DNA of 64,000 bases from Cedecea colo (GCF_011808225.1 NZ_SOYS01000001.1:758517-822516); one strand, 5' to 3'. Counted from the stretch's first letter, positions 28,716-38,803 are shown. Numbers and translations are program-made. The notes: generated from the letters alone by a model not told the origin.

Positions 28716-30020
28716 ATGAAAAAGCTGTTTATTCAGTTTTATCTCCTGCTGTTTGTCTGCTTCCTTGTAATGACGATGCTGGTTGGGCTGGTCTATAAAT
28801 TTACCGCCGAGCGTGCGGGCCGACAGTCGCTGGATGACCTGATGAAAAGTTCGCTCTATCTGATGCGTAGCGAGCTGCGGGAAATCCCGCCCCGCGACTG
28901 GAACAAGACCATCAACGATCTCGATCTCAACTTATCGTTTAAGTTAAACATCGAGCCGATGAGCAAATTTAAGCTTGATGACATTACCGCCCGTCATCTG
29001 CGCGAAGGGGAAATCGTCGCCCTTGATGACGAATATACGTTTATCCAGCGTATTCCCCGCAGCCATTACGTTCTGGCCGTTGGCCCTATTCCGTATTTGT
29101 TTTTTCTGCACCAGATGCGCCTGCTTGACGTAGCGCTGATGGCGTTTATCGCCATCTCGCTTGCCTTTCCCGTCTTCATCTGGATGCGCCCGCACTGGCA
29201 GGACATGCTGAAGCTGGAAACCGCAGCACAGCGGCTCGGCAAGGGGCATCTGGACGAGCGAATCCATTTCGACAGCGCTTCCAGTTTTGAACGCCTGGGA
29301 GTCGCCTTTAACCAGATGGCGGATAATATTAACGCGCTGATTGCCAGTAAAAAGCTGCTGATTGACGGTATCGCCCACGAACTGCGCACGCCGCTGGTTC
29401 GCCTGCGTTACCGGCTGGAAATGAGCGATAACCTTACCGCGGAAGAATCACAGGCGCTTAATCGTGATATCGGCCAGCTCGAAGGGCTTATCGATGAGCT
29501 GCTGACCTATGCCCGCCTCGACCGTCCGCAAACCGAACTGCACCTTTCGCCAGTCGATCTTCCGGACTGGCTGCAAAAGCATATTGCCGACGTTCGTCTC
29601 ATCCATCCTCACCGCGAGATCGAACTGGAACGCCCTGCGGGCGGCGTATTCGGGCAGATTGATTTACGGCTTATGGAGCGCGTCATCGATAATCTTATTA
29701 ATAACGCCCTTCGTTACAGCCAGCAAAAGCTGCGCGTCAGCCTGTGTCTGGAGGGACAAACGGCCGTATTGCAGGTTGAAGACGACGGTCCGGGCATTCC
29801 AGTGGAAGAGCGCGAGCATGTTTTTCAGCCGTTTGTTCGCCTTGACCCAAGCCGCGACAGGGCCACCGGTGGCTGTGGCCTTGGGCTTGCAATTGTGCGT
29901 TCTGTTGCGGTAGCAATGGGAGGTGCCGTTAGCGTGGAGAGCGGTTCTTCTGGCGGAGCTTGCATCCGCTTTAGCTGGCCGGTTAATACCGTCGAGTCTC
30001 AATCCTCATCTGTCGCATAA
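28716..30020 (+). CDS. rstB: Sensor histidine kinase RstB
   Basis: A 434-residue inner-membrane kinase. A transmembrane helix at about 5-25 and another near 136-157 enclose a periplasmic sensor domain; HAMP, dimerisation and catalytic domains follow. The phospho-accepting histidine is in GIAHELRTPLVRLRYRLE near residue 220. ATP-binding motifs are NLINNALRYS, VEDDGPGIP and GGCGLGLAIV. It phosphorylates RstA. The separation from rstA by zinT means it needs its own promoter in the 180-base zinT-rstB gap. The ribosome site is weak. Confidence 0.95.
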   Translation: MKKLFIQFYLLLFVCFLVMTMLVGLVYKFTAERAGRQSLDDLMKSSLYLMRSELREIPPRDWNKTINDLDLNLSFKLNIEPMSKFKLDDITARHLREGEIVALDDEYTFIQRIPRSHYVLAVGPIPYLFFLHQMRLLDVALMAFIAISLAFPVFIWMRPHWQDMLKLETAAQRLGKGHLDERIHFDSASSFERLGVAFNQMADNINALIASKKLLIDGIAHELRTPLVRLRYRLEMSDNLTAEESQALNRDIGQLEGLIDELLTYARLDRPQTELHLSPVDLPDWLQKHIADVRLIHPHREIELERPAGGVFGQIDLRLMERVIDNLINNALRYSQQKLRVSLCLEGQTAVLQVEDDGPGIPVEEREHVFQPFVRLDPSRDRATGGCGLGLAIVRSVAVAMGGAVSVESGSSGGACIRFSWPVNTVESQSSSVA

Positions 30021-30033
30021 GCCCTTCTTTGTC

Positions 30034-30078
30034 CTGACTGACCTATGGCAACGCTGTTGGTCAGGTGTTCTTTTTTGT
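30034..30078 (+). terminator. Possible rstB terminator before tus
   Basis: CTGACC (30038-30043) pairs with GGTCAG (30059-30064), followed after a few bases by six T residues. Confidence 0.5.
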
Positions 30079-30087
30079 GTTATAAAT

Positions 30088-30110
30088 TATAAGTATGTTG
30101 TAACTAAAGT
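30088..30110 (+). other. ter: Replication terminus site (Ter, TerB-like)
   Basis: The 23 bases differ from E. coli TerB at only the first position, as recalled, and include the core GTATGTTGTAACTA. The G6-C6 pair that locks Tus lies at 30093, so the blocking face points to lower coordinates: forks moving rightward through the window would be arrested, and leftward forks pass. The site overlaps the tus promoter region, allowing Tus to repress itself as in E. coli. Confidence 0.92.
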
Positions 30111-30119
30111 GGGTGTGCG

Positions 30120-31049
30120 ATGGCTGATTACGACCTGATTGAAAGACTGACCACAACGTTTCGCGAGCTTGAGCGGGATCTGCACCAGCTGCGGCTACAG
30201 CTGGATACCTGTCGCCTGCTGGTTGGGCGCGTGTTTACTCTGCCGGGAATTGAAAAAGGTCAGGAGCACGAGCCGCTAACGCACATTGAGGTGACGCAGC
30301 GAATCGGTAAAGAGGCGCACGAGGCGACGCTTGTTCACTTTACCCGCCTCTTCATCCAGCAGCAGTCAGAAAAAATCAGCAGCAAGGCTGCGGTGCGCCT
30401 TCCCGGCGCCGTTTGTTACGCCGTAAGCGCCGAAGAGTATCGGCAGATACATGAGCTGGTCGCGCGCATTAATCAACGCAAACTCGCGCTGGAAAAGATC
30501 ATCAGCGTTGATTCAGGCCTGCCGAGCGTGCAGCGCTTTGAGTGGGTGCATCGTCATATTCCGGGTCTGATTACCCTCAACGCCTACCGCGCGATTACGC
30601 TTGTCGATAATCCCTCCACGCTGCGCTTTGGCTGGGCGAATAAGCAGATAATCAAAAATCTGACTCGCCATGAGGTGATGGCAATGCTTGAGAAGAGCCT
30701 GAAGGCAAACCGCGCCGTGCCGCCCTGGACGCGCGAACAGTGGGCGGAGCAAATCGAACGGGAATTAAACAACGTGGCCATGCTGTCCGACAGCGTCAAA
30801 CTGAAGATTAAGCGGCCGGTAAAAGTGCAGCCGGTTGCGCGGGTATGGTATCAGGAGCAGCAAAAGCAGGTGCAGCTCGCCTGCCCTTCGCCGCTGATCG
30901 TTTTGTGCCAGCAGGATATCGGTGAGACGCCACCGGAGATTGGCGAGCTGCTGAACTACGATGCGGACAATATCCGCCACCGCTACAAGCCCGAAGCTCA
31001 GGCGCTGCGGCTGCTGATCCCGCGTTTACATTTGTATTGCGAGAAGTAA
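30120..31049 (+). CDS. tus: Replication terminus-binding protein Tus
   Basis: A 309-residue monomeric DNA-binding protein that stops the replicative helicase at Ter sites. The segments [34 protein letters not shown] and [16 protein letters not shown] correspond to the DNA-contacting beta-strands and lock-domain of E. coli Tus; the residue that holds the flipped cytosine lies in the GLITLNAYR region. A Ter site is immediately upstream. N-terminal third is more divergent from E. coli than the DNA-binding core. Confidence 0.97.
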   Translation: MADYDLIERLTTTFRELERDLHQLRLQLDTCRLLVGRVFTLPGIEKGQEHEPLTHIEVTQRIGKEAHEATLVHFTRLFIQQQSEKISSKAAVRLPGAVCYAVSAEEYRQIHELVARINQRKLALEKIISVDSGLPSVQRFEWVHRHIPGLITLNAYRAITLVDNPSTLRFGWANKQIIKNLTRHEVMAMLEKSLKANRAVPPWTREQWAEQIERELNNVAMLSDSVKLKIKRPVKVQPVARVWYQEQQKQVQLACPSPLIVLCQQDIGETPPEIGELLNYDADNIRHRYKPEAQALRLLIPRLHLYCEK

Positions 31050-31052
31050 AAA

Positions 31053-31233
31053 GCGCCTCCGGGAAGGCGCTCCAGACCGGTGACAAACTCGCAACCAACA
31101 CGGGTTGAACGTATACCGCCGGATAAAAAATAAGGAAAATCAATTCATTGATTTTCGGCTGATAACCACAAAGAAGGAGAAACCACGCTTTTTCCTTTCT
31201 TGTCAGCAATCTAAAGCGCCTGCGGGGAGGCGC
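31053..31233. repeat. Intergenic repeat with matched end hairpins, copy A1
   Basis: Left hairpin GCGCCT/AGGCGC (31053-31070), GACAAA at 31082, an inner stem around a CCACGC loop (about 31170-31200), TTGTC at 31200-31204 and right hairpin GCGCCT/AGGCGC (31216-31233). It lies between converging tus and fumC. Similar units are at 32720-32885 and 35981-36144. A 9-bp dyad GAAAATCAA/TTGATTTTC sits in the centre. Confidence 0.7.
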
Positions 31234-31288
31234 TCAGGCCGGTGACAAACATCCGAAAACTTGGCTTCCGGATGTTTGCGAAGGCGCT
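31216..31288. repeat. Shortened tandem copy A2 of the same repeat
   Basis: It shares the right hairpin of A1 as its own left hairpin, then GACAAAC at 31244, a perfect 10-bp dyad CAAACATCCG/CGGATGTTTG and GGCGC at the end. It looks like an internally deleted copy and may act as the fumC terminator. Confidence 0.6.
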
Positions 31289-31294
31289 CAAAAC

Positions 31295-32692
31295 TTAAGA
31301 CTTCATGCTGCCGACCATCTCCTCTGGCCGCACCCAGGCGTCAAACTCATCTTCGGTAAGATAACCCAGCTTTAAGGCTGAGGCTTTCAGCGTCAGCCCT
31401 TCTTTGTGCGCTTTTTTGGCAATTTCCGCCGCTTTGTCGTAGCCGATATGCGTATTCAGCGCGGTCACCAGCATCAGCGATTCATTCAGCAGCTGGCTGA
31501 TACGGGCGTGGTTTGGCTCGATACCGATGGCGCAGTGCTCGTTAAAGCTTTCCATGCCGTCCGCCAGCAGGCGAATCGATTGCAGAACGTTGTGAATAAC
31601 CATCGGACGATAGACGTTCAGCTCAAAGTTGCCGGAAGCGCCACCGATATTCACCGCCACATCGTTGCCCATCACCTGGCAACATAGCATGGTCATGGCT
31701 TCGCACTGGGTCGGGTTCACTTTCCCCGGCATAATGGAGCTGCCCGGTTCGTTTTCCGGAATGGCGATTTCACCGATGCCGCAACGCGGGCCGGAAGATA
31801 GCCAGCGCACGTCGTTGGCGATTTTCATCAGCGATGCCGCCAGGCCTTTTAGCGCGCCGTGCGCGTGCACCAACGCATCGCAGGTTGCCAGCGCCTCGAA
31901 TTTATTAGGCGCGGTAACGAAAGGTTGCCCGGTGATTTCAGCCAGTTCCTTCGCCACCCGCACCGCGTATTCAGGATGCGTATTTAATCCCGTGCCTACG
32001 GCAGTGCCACCCAGCGCCAGCTCCGCCACGTGGGGCACGCTTTGTTCGATATGCTTAAGGTTATGCTCAAGCATCGCCACCCAGCCGGAAATCTCCTGCC
32101 CGAGCGTCAACGGCGTGGCATCCTGAAGATGCGTGCGGCCGATTTTGACGATCTCGCGAAAGGCTTCTGCTTTAGCCTGCAGCGTACCTTTCAGCACGTT
32201 GAGCTGCGGAATAAGCTGTTCACGCAGCGCTTTGACCGCCGCGACATGCATCGCCGTCGGGAAAACGTCGTTAGAGCTCTGGCTCTTGTTTACGTCATCG
32301 TTGGGATGAACCACGCGATCCATGCCGCGCACGCCGCCGAGCAGTTCGCTCGCCCGGTTCGCCAGCACTTCGTTCATGTTCATATTGCTTTGGGTGCCCG
32401 ACCCCGTCTGCCAGATGGCAAGCGGGAACTCATCAGGATGTCTGCCGTCCAGCACTTCGTCCGCGGCGGCCAGTATCGCCTTGCCACGCTCAGCAGGAAG
32501 CAGGCCGAGATCCATGTTCACTTTCGCCGCCGCACGCTTGGTCAACGCCAGCGCCTGAATCAGCGCCACCGGCATTTTTTCCGTGGAGATGCGGAAATGC
32601 TCAAGCGAGCGCTGCGTTTGCGCCCCCCAGAGCTTATCTTCCGGAACATCAATGGGTCCCATGGAGTCTTTTTCAATACGACTGGATGCCAT
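31295..32692 (-). CDS. fumC: Class II fumarase FumC
   Basis: A 465-residue iron-independent, oxygen-stable fumarase of the aspartase/fumarase superfamily. The signature [11 protein letters not shown] (about 317-327) contains the catalytic serine; [14 protein letters not shown] and [14 protein letters not shown] shape the active site. It interconverts fumarate and malate in the citric acid cycle under oxidative or iron-poor conditions. ATG at 32692 has an AAGGAG site; the frame is open upstream but homology starts here. fumA lies upstream on the same strand with a repeat in between. Confidence 0.98.
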   Translation of the reverse strand: MASSRIEKDSMGPIDVPEDKLWGAQTQRSLEHFRISTEKMPVALIQALALTKRAAAKVNMDLGLLPAERGKAILAAADEVLDGRHPDEFPLAIWQTGSGTQSNMNMNEVLANRASELLGGVRGMDRVVHPNDDVNKSQSSNDVFPTAMHVAAVKALREQLIPQLNVLKGTLQAKAEAFREIVKIGRTHLQDATPLTLGQEISGWVAMLEHNLKHIEQSVPHVAELALGGTAVGTGLNTHPEYAVRVAKELAEITGQPFVTAPNKFEALATCDALVHAHGALKGLAASLMKIANDVRWLSSGPRCGIGEIAIPENEPGSSIMPGKVNPTQCEAMTMLCCQVMGNDVAVNIGGASGNFELNVYRPMVIHNVLQSIRLLADGMESFNEHCAIGIEPNHARISQLLNESLMLVTALNTHIGYDKAAEIAKKAHKEGLTLKASALKLGYLTEDEFDAWVRPEEMVGSMKS

Positions 32693-32719
32693 TTCTCTCT
32701 CCTTTTGAGCTATAAAAAA

Positions 32720-32885
32720 GCCGCCCCATACGGGCGGCTCAGAAACAGACAAATTTTTTGTTCGCAAGGTCCTGCAATGAAGGATCAATAAAACAAAGCA
32801 TTATGTCCTCTGATTTACCCCAGGCCCCAAAAAAACCACGCTTTTTTGGGAGCTTGTCATCAAACTAGCCGCCCATGTGGGCGGC
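32720..32885. repeat. Intergenic repeat with matched end hairpins, copy B
   Basis: Hairpins GCCGCCC/GGGCGGC at both ends (32720-32738 and 32868-32885), GACAAA at 32748, an inner stem CCCAAAAAA/TTTTTTGGG around CCACGC (32826-32850), and TTGTC at 32854. A central stretch ACAAAGCATTATGTC is shared with copy C. It fills the fumA-fumC gap. Confidence 0.72.
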
Positions 32886-32892
32886 CAGGATT

Positions 32893-34539
32893 CTATTTCA
32901 CGCATCGGCTACATTGTGAGGCGTGAATTTTCTGGAAGAAGTCGTTGCCCTTATCATCGACCAGAATGAAAGCCGGGAAATCTTCTACTTCGATTTTCCA
33001 GATAGCTTCCATACCCAACTCTGGATATTCCACGCAGGTCAGGCTCTTGATGCTCTGCTGCGCCAGTACCGCCGCCGGGCCACCAATGCTGCCCAGGTAG
33101 AAGCCGCCGTGTTTATGGCAGGCGTCCGTCACTTGCTGGCTACGGTTGCCTTTTGCCAGCATGACCATACTGCCGCCGTTGGCCTGGAGCAGATCCACAT
33201 AGGAGTCCATGCGGCCTGCCGTAGTTGGGCCAAGCGAACCGGAAGCATAGCCATCCGGCGTTTTGGCCGGGCCTGCATAGTAGATCGGATGGTCTTTCAC
33301 GTACTGCGGCAAGCCTTCGCCGCTGTCGATACGTTCTTTGAGCTTAGCGTGAGCGATATCGCGTGCCACAATAATAGTCCCGCTCAGGGAAAGCCGCGTA
33401 GAAACAGGATACTGAGAAAGCTGTTTCAGGATATCGCTCATCGGACGGTTAAGATCGACTTTAACTGCCTCGCCCTCGCCCGCCTGACGTAGCTCCTGCG
33501 GAATGAATTTGCCCGGATTGTGCTCCAGTTTTTCCAGCCAGATGCCGTCGCGGTTGATCTTCGCTTTGATGTTTCTGTCCGCAGAGCAGGATACGCCCAT
33601 GCCGACCGGGCAGGATGCGCCGTGGCGCGGCAGACGCACAACGCGAATATCATGAGCAAAGTATTTGCCGCCGAACTGCGCGCCCAGGCCGAGGTTCTGC
33701 GCCTCTTTCAGCAGCTCTTCTTCCAGCTGAATATCGCGGAACGCCTGGCCGTGTTCGTTACCTTCCGTTGGCAGACCGTCGTAATATTTAGTGGAAGCAA
33801 GTTTTACCGTCTTAAGAGTGGATTCGGCAGAAGTGCCCCCGATAACAAAAGCCACGTGATAAGGCGGACAGGCCGCGGTGCCGAGGCTGCGCATTTTTTC
33901 CACCAGATAATCTTTCAGCTTGCCCGGGCTGAGCAACGCCTTGGTTTCCTGGTAAAGGTAGGTTTTGTTCGCTGAACCGCCGCCTTTAGCGATACAGAGG
34001 AATTTGTATTCGGCACCGTCCACGCTGTAGAGATCGATTTGCGCAGGCAGGTTCGTGCCGGTGTTCACCTCTTTGTACATATCCAGCGCGGCATTCTGGG
34101 AATAGCGCAGGTTATCTTCGATATAGGTGTTGTACACGCCCTGCGACAGCGCGGCTTCATCGCCGCCGCCCGTCCAGACGCGCTGGCCTTTTTTACCCAC
34201 GATAATCGCGGTGCCCGTATCCTGGCAGGTCGGCAGGATGCCTTTAGCAGCGATCTCTGAGTTGCGCAGGAACTGCAGCGCAACATATCTGTCGTTTTCG
34301 CTAGCTTCGGGATCGTTAAGGATATCGGCGACCTGCTGCTGGTGAGCCGGGCGCAGCATAAAAGAGGCATCGTGGAAGGCGTGTTGGGCAACAAGGGTCA
34401 GAGCTTTCGGGTCAACTTTAAGGACTTCCTGCCCTTCGAATTCGGAGACTGAAACGTAATCCTGACTGAGCAGATAGTATTCAGTTTCATCTTTTTTTAA
34501 CGGGAACGGCTCTTGATAATGAAAGGCTTTACTCGACAT
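32893..34539 (-). CDS. fumA: Class I iron-sulfur fumarase FumA
   Basis: A 548-residue [4Fe-4S] fumarase, the length of E. coli FumA, that acts in the aerobic citric acid cycle. Cluster cysteines lie in [10 protein letters not shown], in [15 protein letters not shown] and probably in the AACPPYH region. The start [16 protein letters not shown] at 34539 agrees with E. coli; a longer frame upstream has no homology. It is divergent from manA, as in E. coli. Confidence 0.98.
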   Translation of the reverse strand: MSSKAFHYQEPFPLKKDETEYYLLSQDYVSVSEFEGQEVLKVDPKALTLVAQHAFHDASFMLRPAHQQQVADILNDPEASENDRYVALQFLRNSEIAAKGILPTCQDTGTAIIVGKKGQRVWTGGGDEAALSQGVYNTYIEDNLRYSQNAALDMYKEVNTGTNLPAQIDLYSVDGAEYKFLCIAKGGGSANKTYLYQETKALLSPGKLKDYLVEKMRSLGTAACPPYHVAFVIGGTSAESTLKTVKLASTKYYDGLPTEGNEHGQAFRDIQLEEELLKEAQNLGLGAQFGGKYFAHDIRVVRLPRHGASCPVGMGVSCSADRNIKAKINRDGIWLEKLEHNPGKFIPQELRQAGEGEAVKVDLNRPMSDILKQLSQYPVSTRLSLSGTIIVARDIAHAKLKERIDSGEGLPQYVKDHPIYYAGPAKTPDGYASGSLGPTTAGRMDSYVDLLQANGGSMVMLAKGNRSQQVTDACHKHGGFYLGSIGGPAAVLAQQSIKSLTCVEYPELGMEAIWKIEVEDFPAFILVDDKGNDFFQKIHASQCSRCVK

Positions 34540-34747
34540 TGTTCTCTCACTTACGACATCAGATACGTTAATTATTCTGGCTGCGGGCACAGGCGTCTGT
34601 GCCAGGTTAAAAATTGAATCACAACATGCTACACAATTTTTTAACAAAAACTGAGACTAATACGACTTTTTACTCCCCTGGTTACTTCCCGACGGATTAA
34701 TTGGTTTAATAGTCGCAAACTTATCGACATTACAGCGGGGCTTGATA

Positions 34748-35920
34748 ATGCAAAAATTAATCAACTCAGTGCAGAACTATGCATGGGGAAGTAAAACTGC
34801 CTTAACGGAACTCTATGGCATGCAGAACCCGGACAGCCTACCGATGGCGGAATTGTGGATGGGCGCGCATCCCAAAAGCAGTTCAAAAGTGCTGGAAAAC
34901 GGCCAGCCACGCGCGTTACGGGAGGCGATTGACGCCGATCAAACCGCTGCCCTGGGCGCGGCCGTTGCGCAGCGATTTGGCGAGCTGCCGTTCCTCTTCA
35001 AAGTGCTCTGCGCCGCTCAGCCGCTCTCCATTCAGGTGCACCCAAACAAAAAAGCGTCTGAAACCGGCTTTGCGAAGGAAAATGCCGCCGGTATCCCGCT
35101 TGACGCAGCCGAGCGTAATTATAAAGATCCTAACCACAAGCCTGAGCTGGTTTTTGCCCTGACCCCGTTCCTCGCCATGAACGCCTTCCGTGAGTTCTCT
35201 GAAATCGTCTCTTTGTTGCAGCCGGTTTCTGGCGCGCATAACGCTATCGCCCACTTCCTGCAGGAACCGGGTGCCGGGCGTTTAGCACAGCTGTTTGCCA
35301 GCCTGCTGAACATGCAGGGCGAAGAAAAATCACGTGCGTTAGCCGTGCTGAAAGCCGCGCTGAACGGCCAGCAGGGCGAGCCATGGGAAACCATCCGCGT
35401 GATTTCTGAATTCTACCCGGACGACAGCGGCCTGTTTTCTCCTCTGCTGCTCAACGTGGTTAAGCTCGAACCGGGTGAGGCGATGTTCCTGTTCGCGGAA
35501 ACCCCGCACGCCTACCTTAAAGGCGTGGCGCTGGAAGTCATGGCCAACTCAGATAACGTGCTGCGCGCGGGCCTGACGCCAAAATATATCGATATTCCTG
35601 AACTGGTCGCCAACGTGAAGTTCGAGCCGAAACCAGCGGCCGAACTGCTGACCCAGCCGGTTAAAAACGGCAGCGAGCTGGACTTCCCTATTCCTGTCGA
35701 GGATTTCGCCTTCTCTTTACATGATTTAAGCGCCTCTCCGGCAGCGCTTGCCCAGGACAGCGCGGCAATCGTGTTCTGCGTGGAAGGTGAAACGGTGCTC
35801 AGCAAAGGCGAGCAGCAGCTGGTACTGAAGCCTGGCGAATCCGCTTTTATCGCAGCAAACGAATCACCCGTTTCCGCAAGCGGCGTAGGTCGCATCGCCC
35901 GCGTGTATAACAAGCTCTGA
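34748..35920 (+). CDS. manA: Mannose-6-phosphate isomerase ManA
   Basis: A 390-residue type I phosphomannose isomerase that links mannose 6-phosphate and fructose 6-phosphate. Zinc ligands are in SIQVHPNKK, NHKPELVFA (Glu) and ETPHAYLKG; YAWGSKTALTELYG opens the protein as in E. coli. The catalytic arginine is in VLRAGLTPKYID. The ATG at 34748 follows a GGGG site. Confidence 0.97.
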   Translation: MQKLINSVQNYAWGSKTALTELYGMQNPDSLPMAELWMGAHPKSSSKVLENGQPRALREAIDADQTAALGAAVAQRFGELPFLFKVLCAAQPLSIQVHPNKKASETGFAKENAAGIPLDAAERNYKDPNHKPELVFALTPFLAMNAFREFSEIVSLLQPVSGAHNAIAHFLQEPGAGRLAQLFASLLNMQGEEKSRALAVLKAALNGQQGEPWETIRVISEFYPDDSGLFSPLLLNVVKLEPGEAMFLFAETPHAYLKGVALEVMANSDNVLRAGLTPKYIDIPELVANVKFEPKPAAELLTQPVKNGSELDFPIPVEDFAFSLHDLSASPAALAQDSAAIVFCVEGETVLSKGEQQLVLKPGESAFIAANESPVSASGVGRIARVYNKL

Positions 35921-35980
35921 ATTAAAGTGCCTTACTGATCTTTTAGGTATGGATTGCTAAGCTTAAAGCGATAGTTTTCA

Positions 35981-36144
35981 AAACGCCTGCGGGCGTTTAA
36001 GACCGCTGACAAATTTTTCTGTTTTAACGGATCTGAAATACGAACTCATAAAAACAAAGGATTATGTCTTCTGGTTTGCTCCAGACAGCCGAAAATGATG
36101 TTTTTCGGCTGTCTGTTACCAATATGAAACGCCTGCGGGCGTTT
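35981..36144. repeat. Intergenic repeat with matched end hairpins, copy C
   Basis: Hairpins AAACGCC/GGCGTTT at both ends (35981-35998 and 36127-36144), GACAAA at 36008, the shared ACAAAGGATTATGTC centre, and an inner 11-bp stem ACAGCCGAAAA/TTTTCGGCTGT (36085-36112). The end hairpins also have T-tails and may stop manA transcription. Confidence 0.72.
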
Positions 36145-36198
36145 TTCATTCGACGGTCAGGGGATGTCTGACCGCCGCTTCAAAATGGACAGGACAAG

Positions 36199-37725
36199 AT
36201 GAAAAAATCTCTGGTTGCGGTAGGTGTAATTGTTGCGCTGGGCGTGGTGTGGACGGGTGCTGCCTGGTATACCGGCAAACAGCTTGAAGGGCGTATGGCT
36301 GAGATGATCGGCAATGCGAACAGCGAATTAAACAGAGCCTCACCTGAAGCTGGCCTGACGCTGAGCTACCAGGACTATCACCGCGGCCTGTTCCACAGCA
36401 GCATGCAGTTAGTCATTAAACCGACGGCGGGCAAGCAAAGCGCGTTTCTCAAACCGGATCAAAGCGTTGTGTTCGCCGAAACCATCGACCACGGTCCTTT
36501 CCCGTTTGCCCAGTTAAAAAAATTCAATTTGATCCCGAGCATGGCTTCTATTCATACCGTGCTGGTCAATAACCCAACCACTAAGCCGCTGTTTGACAAT
36601 ACTCAGGGCCGGTCCTTTATCGATGCGCAGACCCGCGTAGGCTACAGCGGCGCCACCTCTTCTGATATCGAACTCCTTGCGCTGAACTATGCAAACGGCG
36701 AAGAGAAAGTGACCTTTAGCGGCGGCCAGTTCACGGCTGACGTAGACGGTGAAGGCAATAAAATCGCCCTTTCCGGTGAAGCGAAAAGCGGGCTTATTAA
36801 CGTGGTCAACCAGTACGGCCAGCACGTACAGATGACCTTCAACAACGTGAAAACCGACGGCAATACCCGGCGCAGCGAATTTGACGAGCGCGTGGGCGAG
36901 CAAAAAGCCTCCATCGAAAAACTGGCGATTGCCGTTGAAGGCAAAGAAATGGCGGTCTTCGAAGGCTTAACGCTTAACGCGAAATCAGACGTGCAGGACG
37001 ATAAAAAGCACCTTTCCGGGCAAATCGATTACTCCATCGACGCGCTGAAAGTGCAGAATCAAAATATGGGCAGCGGCAAACTGACGCTGAAAATCGGCAA
37101 TATCGACGGCGCAGCGATGCATGAATTCAGCAGAATTTATAATACTGAATCCCAGAAGCTGCTGGCCGACCCGGCCGTGGTGGAAAACCCGGAAATTTAT
37201 CAGCAGAAAGCGATTGAAGTCTTTGCGGCCAACTTCCCGCTGCTGCTCAAAGGCAACCCGGTCATTACCGTTGCGCCGCTGAGCTGGAAAAACGACAAAG
37301 GCGAAAGTACCTTCAACCTTTCGCTGTTCTTAAAAGATCCGGCCGCTGCCACGGGTGAAGCAACCACACCTGAACAGCAGGTAGACCGCGTGTTGAAATC
37401 TCTCGACAGCAAGCTTGTGATCCCAATGGATATGGCTACCAGGTTAATGACTCAGGTTGCGCAGCTTGAGGGTTATAAAGAGGAAGACGCCGCGAAACTG
37501 GCAAGCCAGCAGATCAAAGGCCTGGCGGCGATGGGCCAGATGTTCCGCGTCACCAGGATGGAAGACAACGACGTCGTTTCCAGCCTGCAATATGCTAACG
37601 GTCAGGTAACGCTTAACGGCCAGAAAATGTCCCTGAGCGATCTGATTGGCATGTTTGGCCTGCCGGGTACTGACGTGCCGCCTCCGGCGCCAGAGCTTGA
37701 GGCGCCCGTTCCGGCTGCGCCTTAG
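36199..37725 (+). CDS. ydgA: YdgA, DUF945 family envelope protein
   Basis: A 508-residue protein anchored by one N-terminal hydrophobic helix (SLVAVGVIVALGVVWTGAAW), with the rest in the periplasm. The family (DUF945) is close to E. coli YdgA in the same place after manA. The C-terminal PPPAPELEAPVPAAP tail is low-complexity. YdgA has been linked to swarming and envelope functions, but its activity is unknown. Confidence 0.93.
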   Translation: MKKSLVAVGVIVALGVVWTGAAWYTGKQLEGRMAEMIGNANSELNRASPEAGLTLSYQDYHRGLFHSSMQLVIKPTAGKQSAFLKPDQSVVFAETIDHGPFPFAQLKKFNLIPSMASIHTVLVNNPTTKPLFDNTQGRSFIDAQTRVGYSGATSSDIELLALNYANGEEKVTFSGGQFTADVDGEGNKIALSGEAKSGLINVVNQYGQHVQMTFNNVKTDGNTRRSEFDERVGEQKASIEKLAIAVEGKEMAVFEGLTLNAKSDVQDDKKHLSGQIDYSIDALKVQNQNMGSGKLTLKIGNIDGAAMHEFSRIYNTESQKLLADPAVVENPEIYQQKAIEVFAANFPLLLKGNPVITVAPLSWKNDKGESTFNLSLFLKDPAAATGEATTPEQQVDRVLKSLDSKLVIPMDMATRLMTQVAQLEGYKEEDAAKLASQQIKGLAAMGQMFRVTRMEDNDVVSSLQYANGQVTLNGQKMSLSDLIGMFGLPGTDVPPPAPELEAPVPAAP

Positions 37726-37738
37726 TAGTAAGCCTGAT

Positions 37739-37758
37739 AAGCCTCCTTCGGGAGGCTT
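37739..37758. terminator. Hairpin between converging ydgA and malI
   Basis: AAGCCTCC and GGAGGCTT close a stable TTCG tetraloop; the T-tract is short on both sides. Confidence 0.7.
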
Positions 37759-37768
37759 GAGATTGCCC

Positions 37769-38803
37769 TCAACTGCTGCGCAGCACCAGCCGCGCGGGCA
37801 TTATCTGGTTACGCACTTCATCATCGCCATTTTTTGCCCGGGCCAGGATGCGTTGTCCTGCGCTGCGGCCTATTTCTCTTGCTGGCGTGGAAACCCAGGT
37901 CAGCGGTAAATCATCCAGCTCGTCATCCGTTACTTCCGCAAAAGCGGCAAGGGCCACGTGACGGTCGTAATAGCTGTCCAGGCTCCCTTCTCCGCTTTGC
38001 CGTCCGGCGCGCAGCAAACCGAACCAGGCACCCATGGCGATGGTGCTGTTATGGCAGAGCACGGCCGTGATGGTCGGATTTTGATGCAGCAAGGTGGTGA
38101 TGGCGTCCGCCGCCTGCTTCTGGCTGGACTCGCATTCGATGATCCACTCGCTGTGGAACGGCAGCCCAAACTTTAACAGCGTTGAGCAATAGCCGCCGAG
38201 CCGCTCTGCTCGCGTCAGCGAAGAGCCACGGCCGCCGATCCAGGCAATGCGCTGATGCCCCCGCTTGATTAAATGCTCTGTCACCAGCTGCGCGGCCTGC
38301 ATATTATCCGGGCGAATAATGTCCACTTCGTCGAGATAGCTGGCGCGGGAGGCGAAAACCAGCGGCAGATTTTTCTGTTCGGCTAATTCCCTTAGCTCCG
38401 CGCCCTGTCCCGCTGCGCCGGCGATAATTATGCCGTCCACTCCCTGGGCGATAAGCGTCTCGAAGCAACGCTGCATATGCTGACCTTTCGCGCCGCTTTG
38501 GGTGAGGCAGAGTAATTTGCCCTGCTTTTCCAGCTCGTCCGTCAGCCCCGCTGTCAGCTCCGCATAAAAGGAGTTACACAGATCGCGGACTATCAAACCA
38601 ATAACGCCGCTTTGCCCGCCACGCAGCGATGCCGCCTGCCGGTTGCGTACAAAACCGAGTTTTTCGATAGCTTCATTTACGCGCGTCCCGGTAGCCGCGG
38701 AGATTCTGCCTTTGCCACTTAGCACAAGCGAAACCGTCGTCACCGATACACCTGCGGCATCGGCAACGTCGTTGATAGTGATTTTTTTTGCCATGGTGGT
38801 CAT
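37769..38803 (-). CDS. malI: LacI-family repressor MalI
   Basis: A 344-residue repressor of malX-malY. The N-terminal helix-turn-helix with hinge is ITINDVADAAGVSVTTVS followed by LVLSGKGRIS; the core is a sugar-binding-like domain. Two near-identical palindromic operators lie between malI and malX. Sequence and position match E. coli MalI; the inducer is not established. The ATG at 38803 is used because a second ATG three codons on would give a short HTH arm. Confidence 0.95.
   Translation of the reverse strand: MTTMAKKITINDVADAAGVSVTTVSLVLSGKGRISAATGTRVNEAIEKLGFVRNRQAASLRGGQSGVIGLIVRDLCNSFYAELTAGLTDELEKQGKLLCLTQSGAKGQHMQRCFETLIAQGVDGIIIAGAAGQGAELRELAEQKNLPLVFASRASYLDEVDIIRPDNMQAAQLVTEHLIKRGHQRIAWIGGRGSSLTRAERLGGYCSTLLKFGLPFHSEWIIECESSQKQAADAITTLLHQNPTITAVLCHNSTIAMGAWFGLLRAGRQSGEGSLDSYYDRHVALAAFAEVTDDELDDLPLTWVSTPAREIGRSAGQRILARAKNGDDEVRNQIMPARLVLRSS

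Noticed and set aside
32030-32791. Long open frame antisense to fumC
   Set aside because: Shadow of a GC-rich conserved gene; codon pattern follows the complementary frame of fumC.
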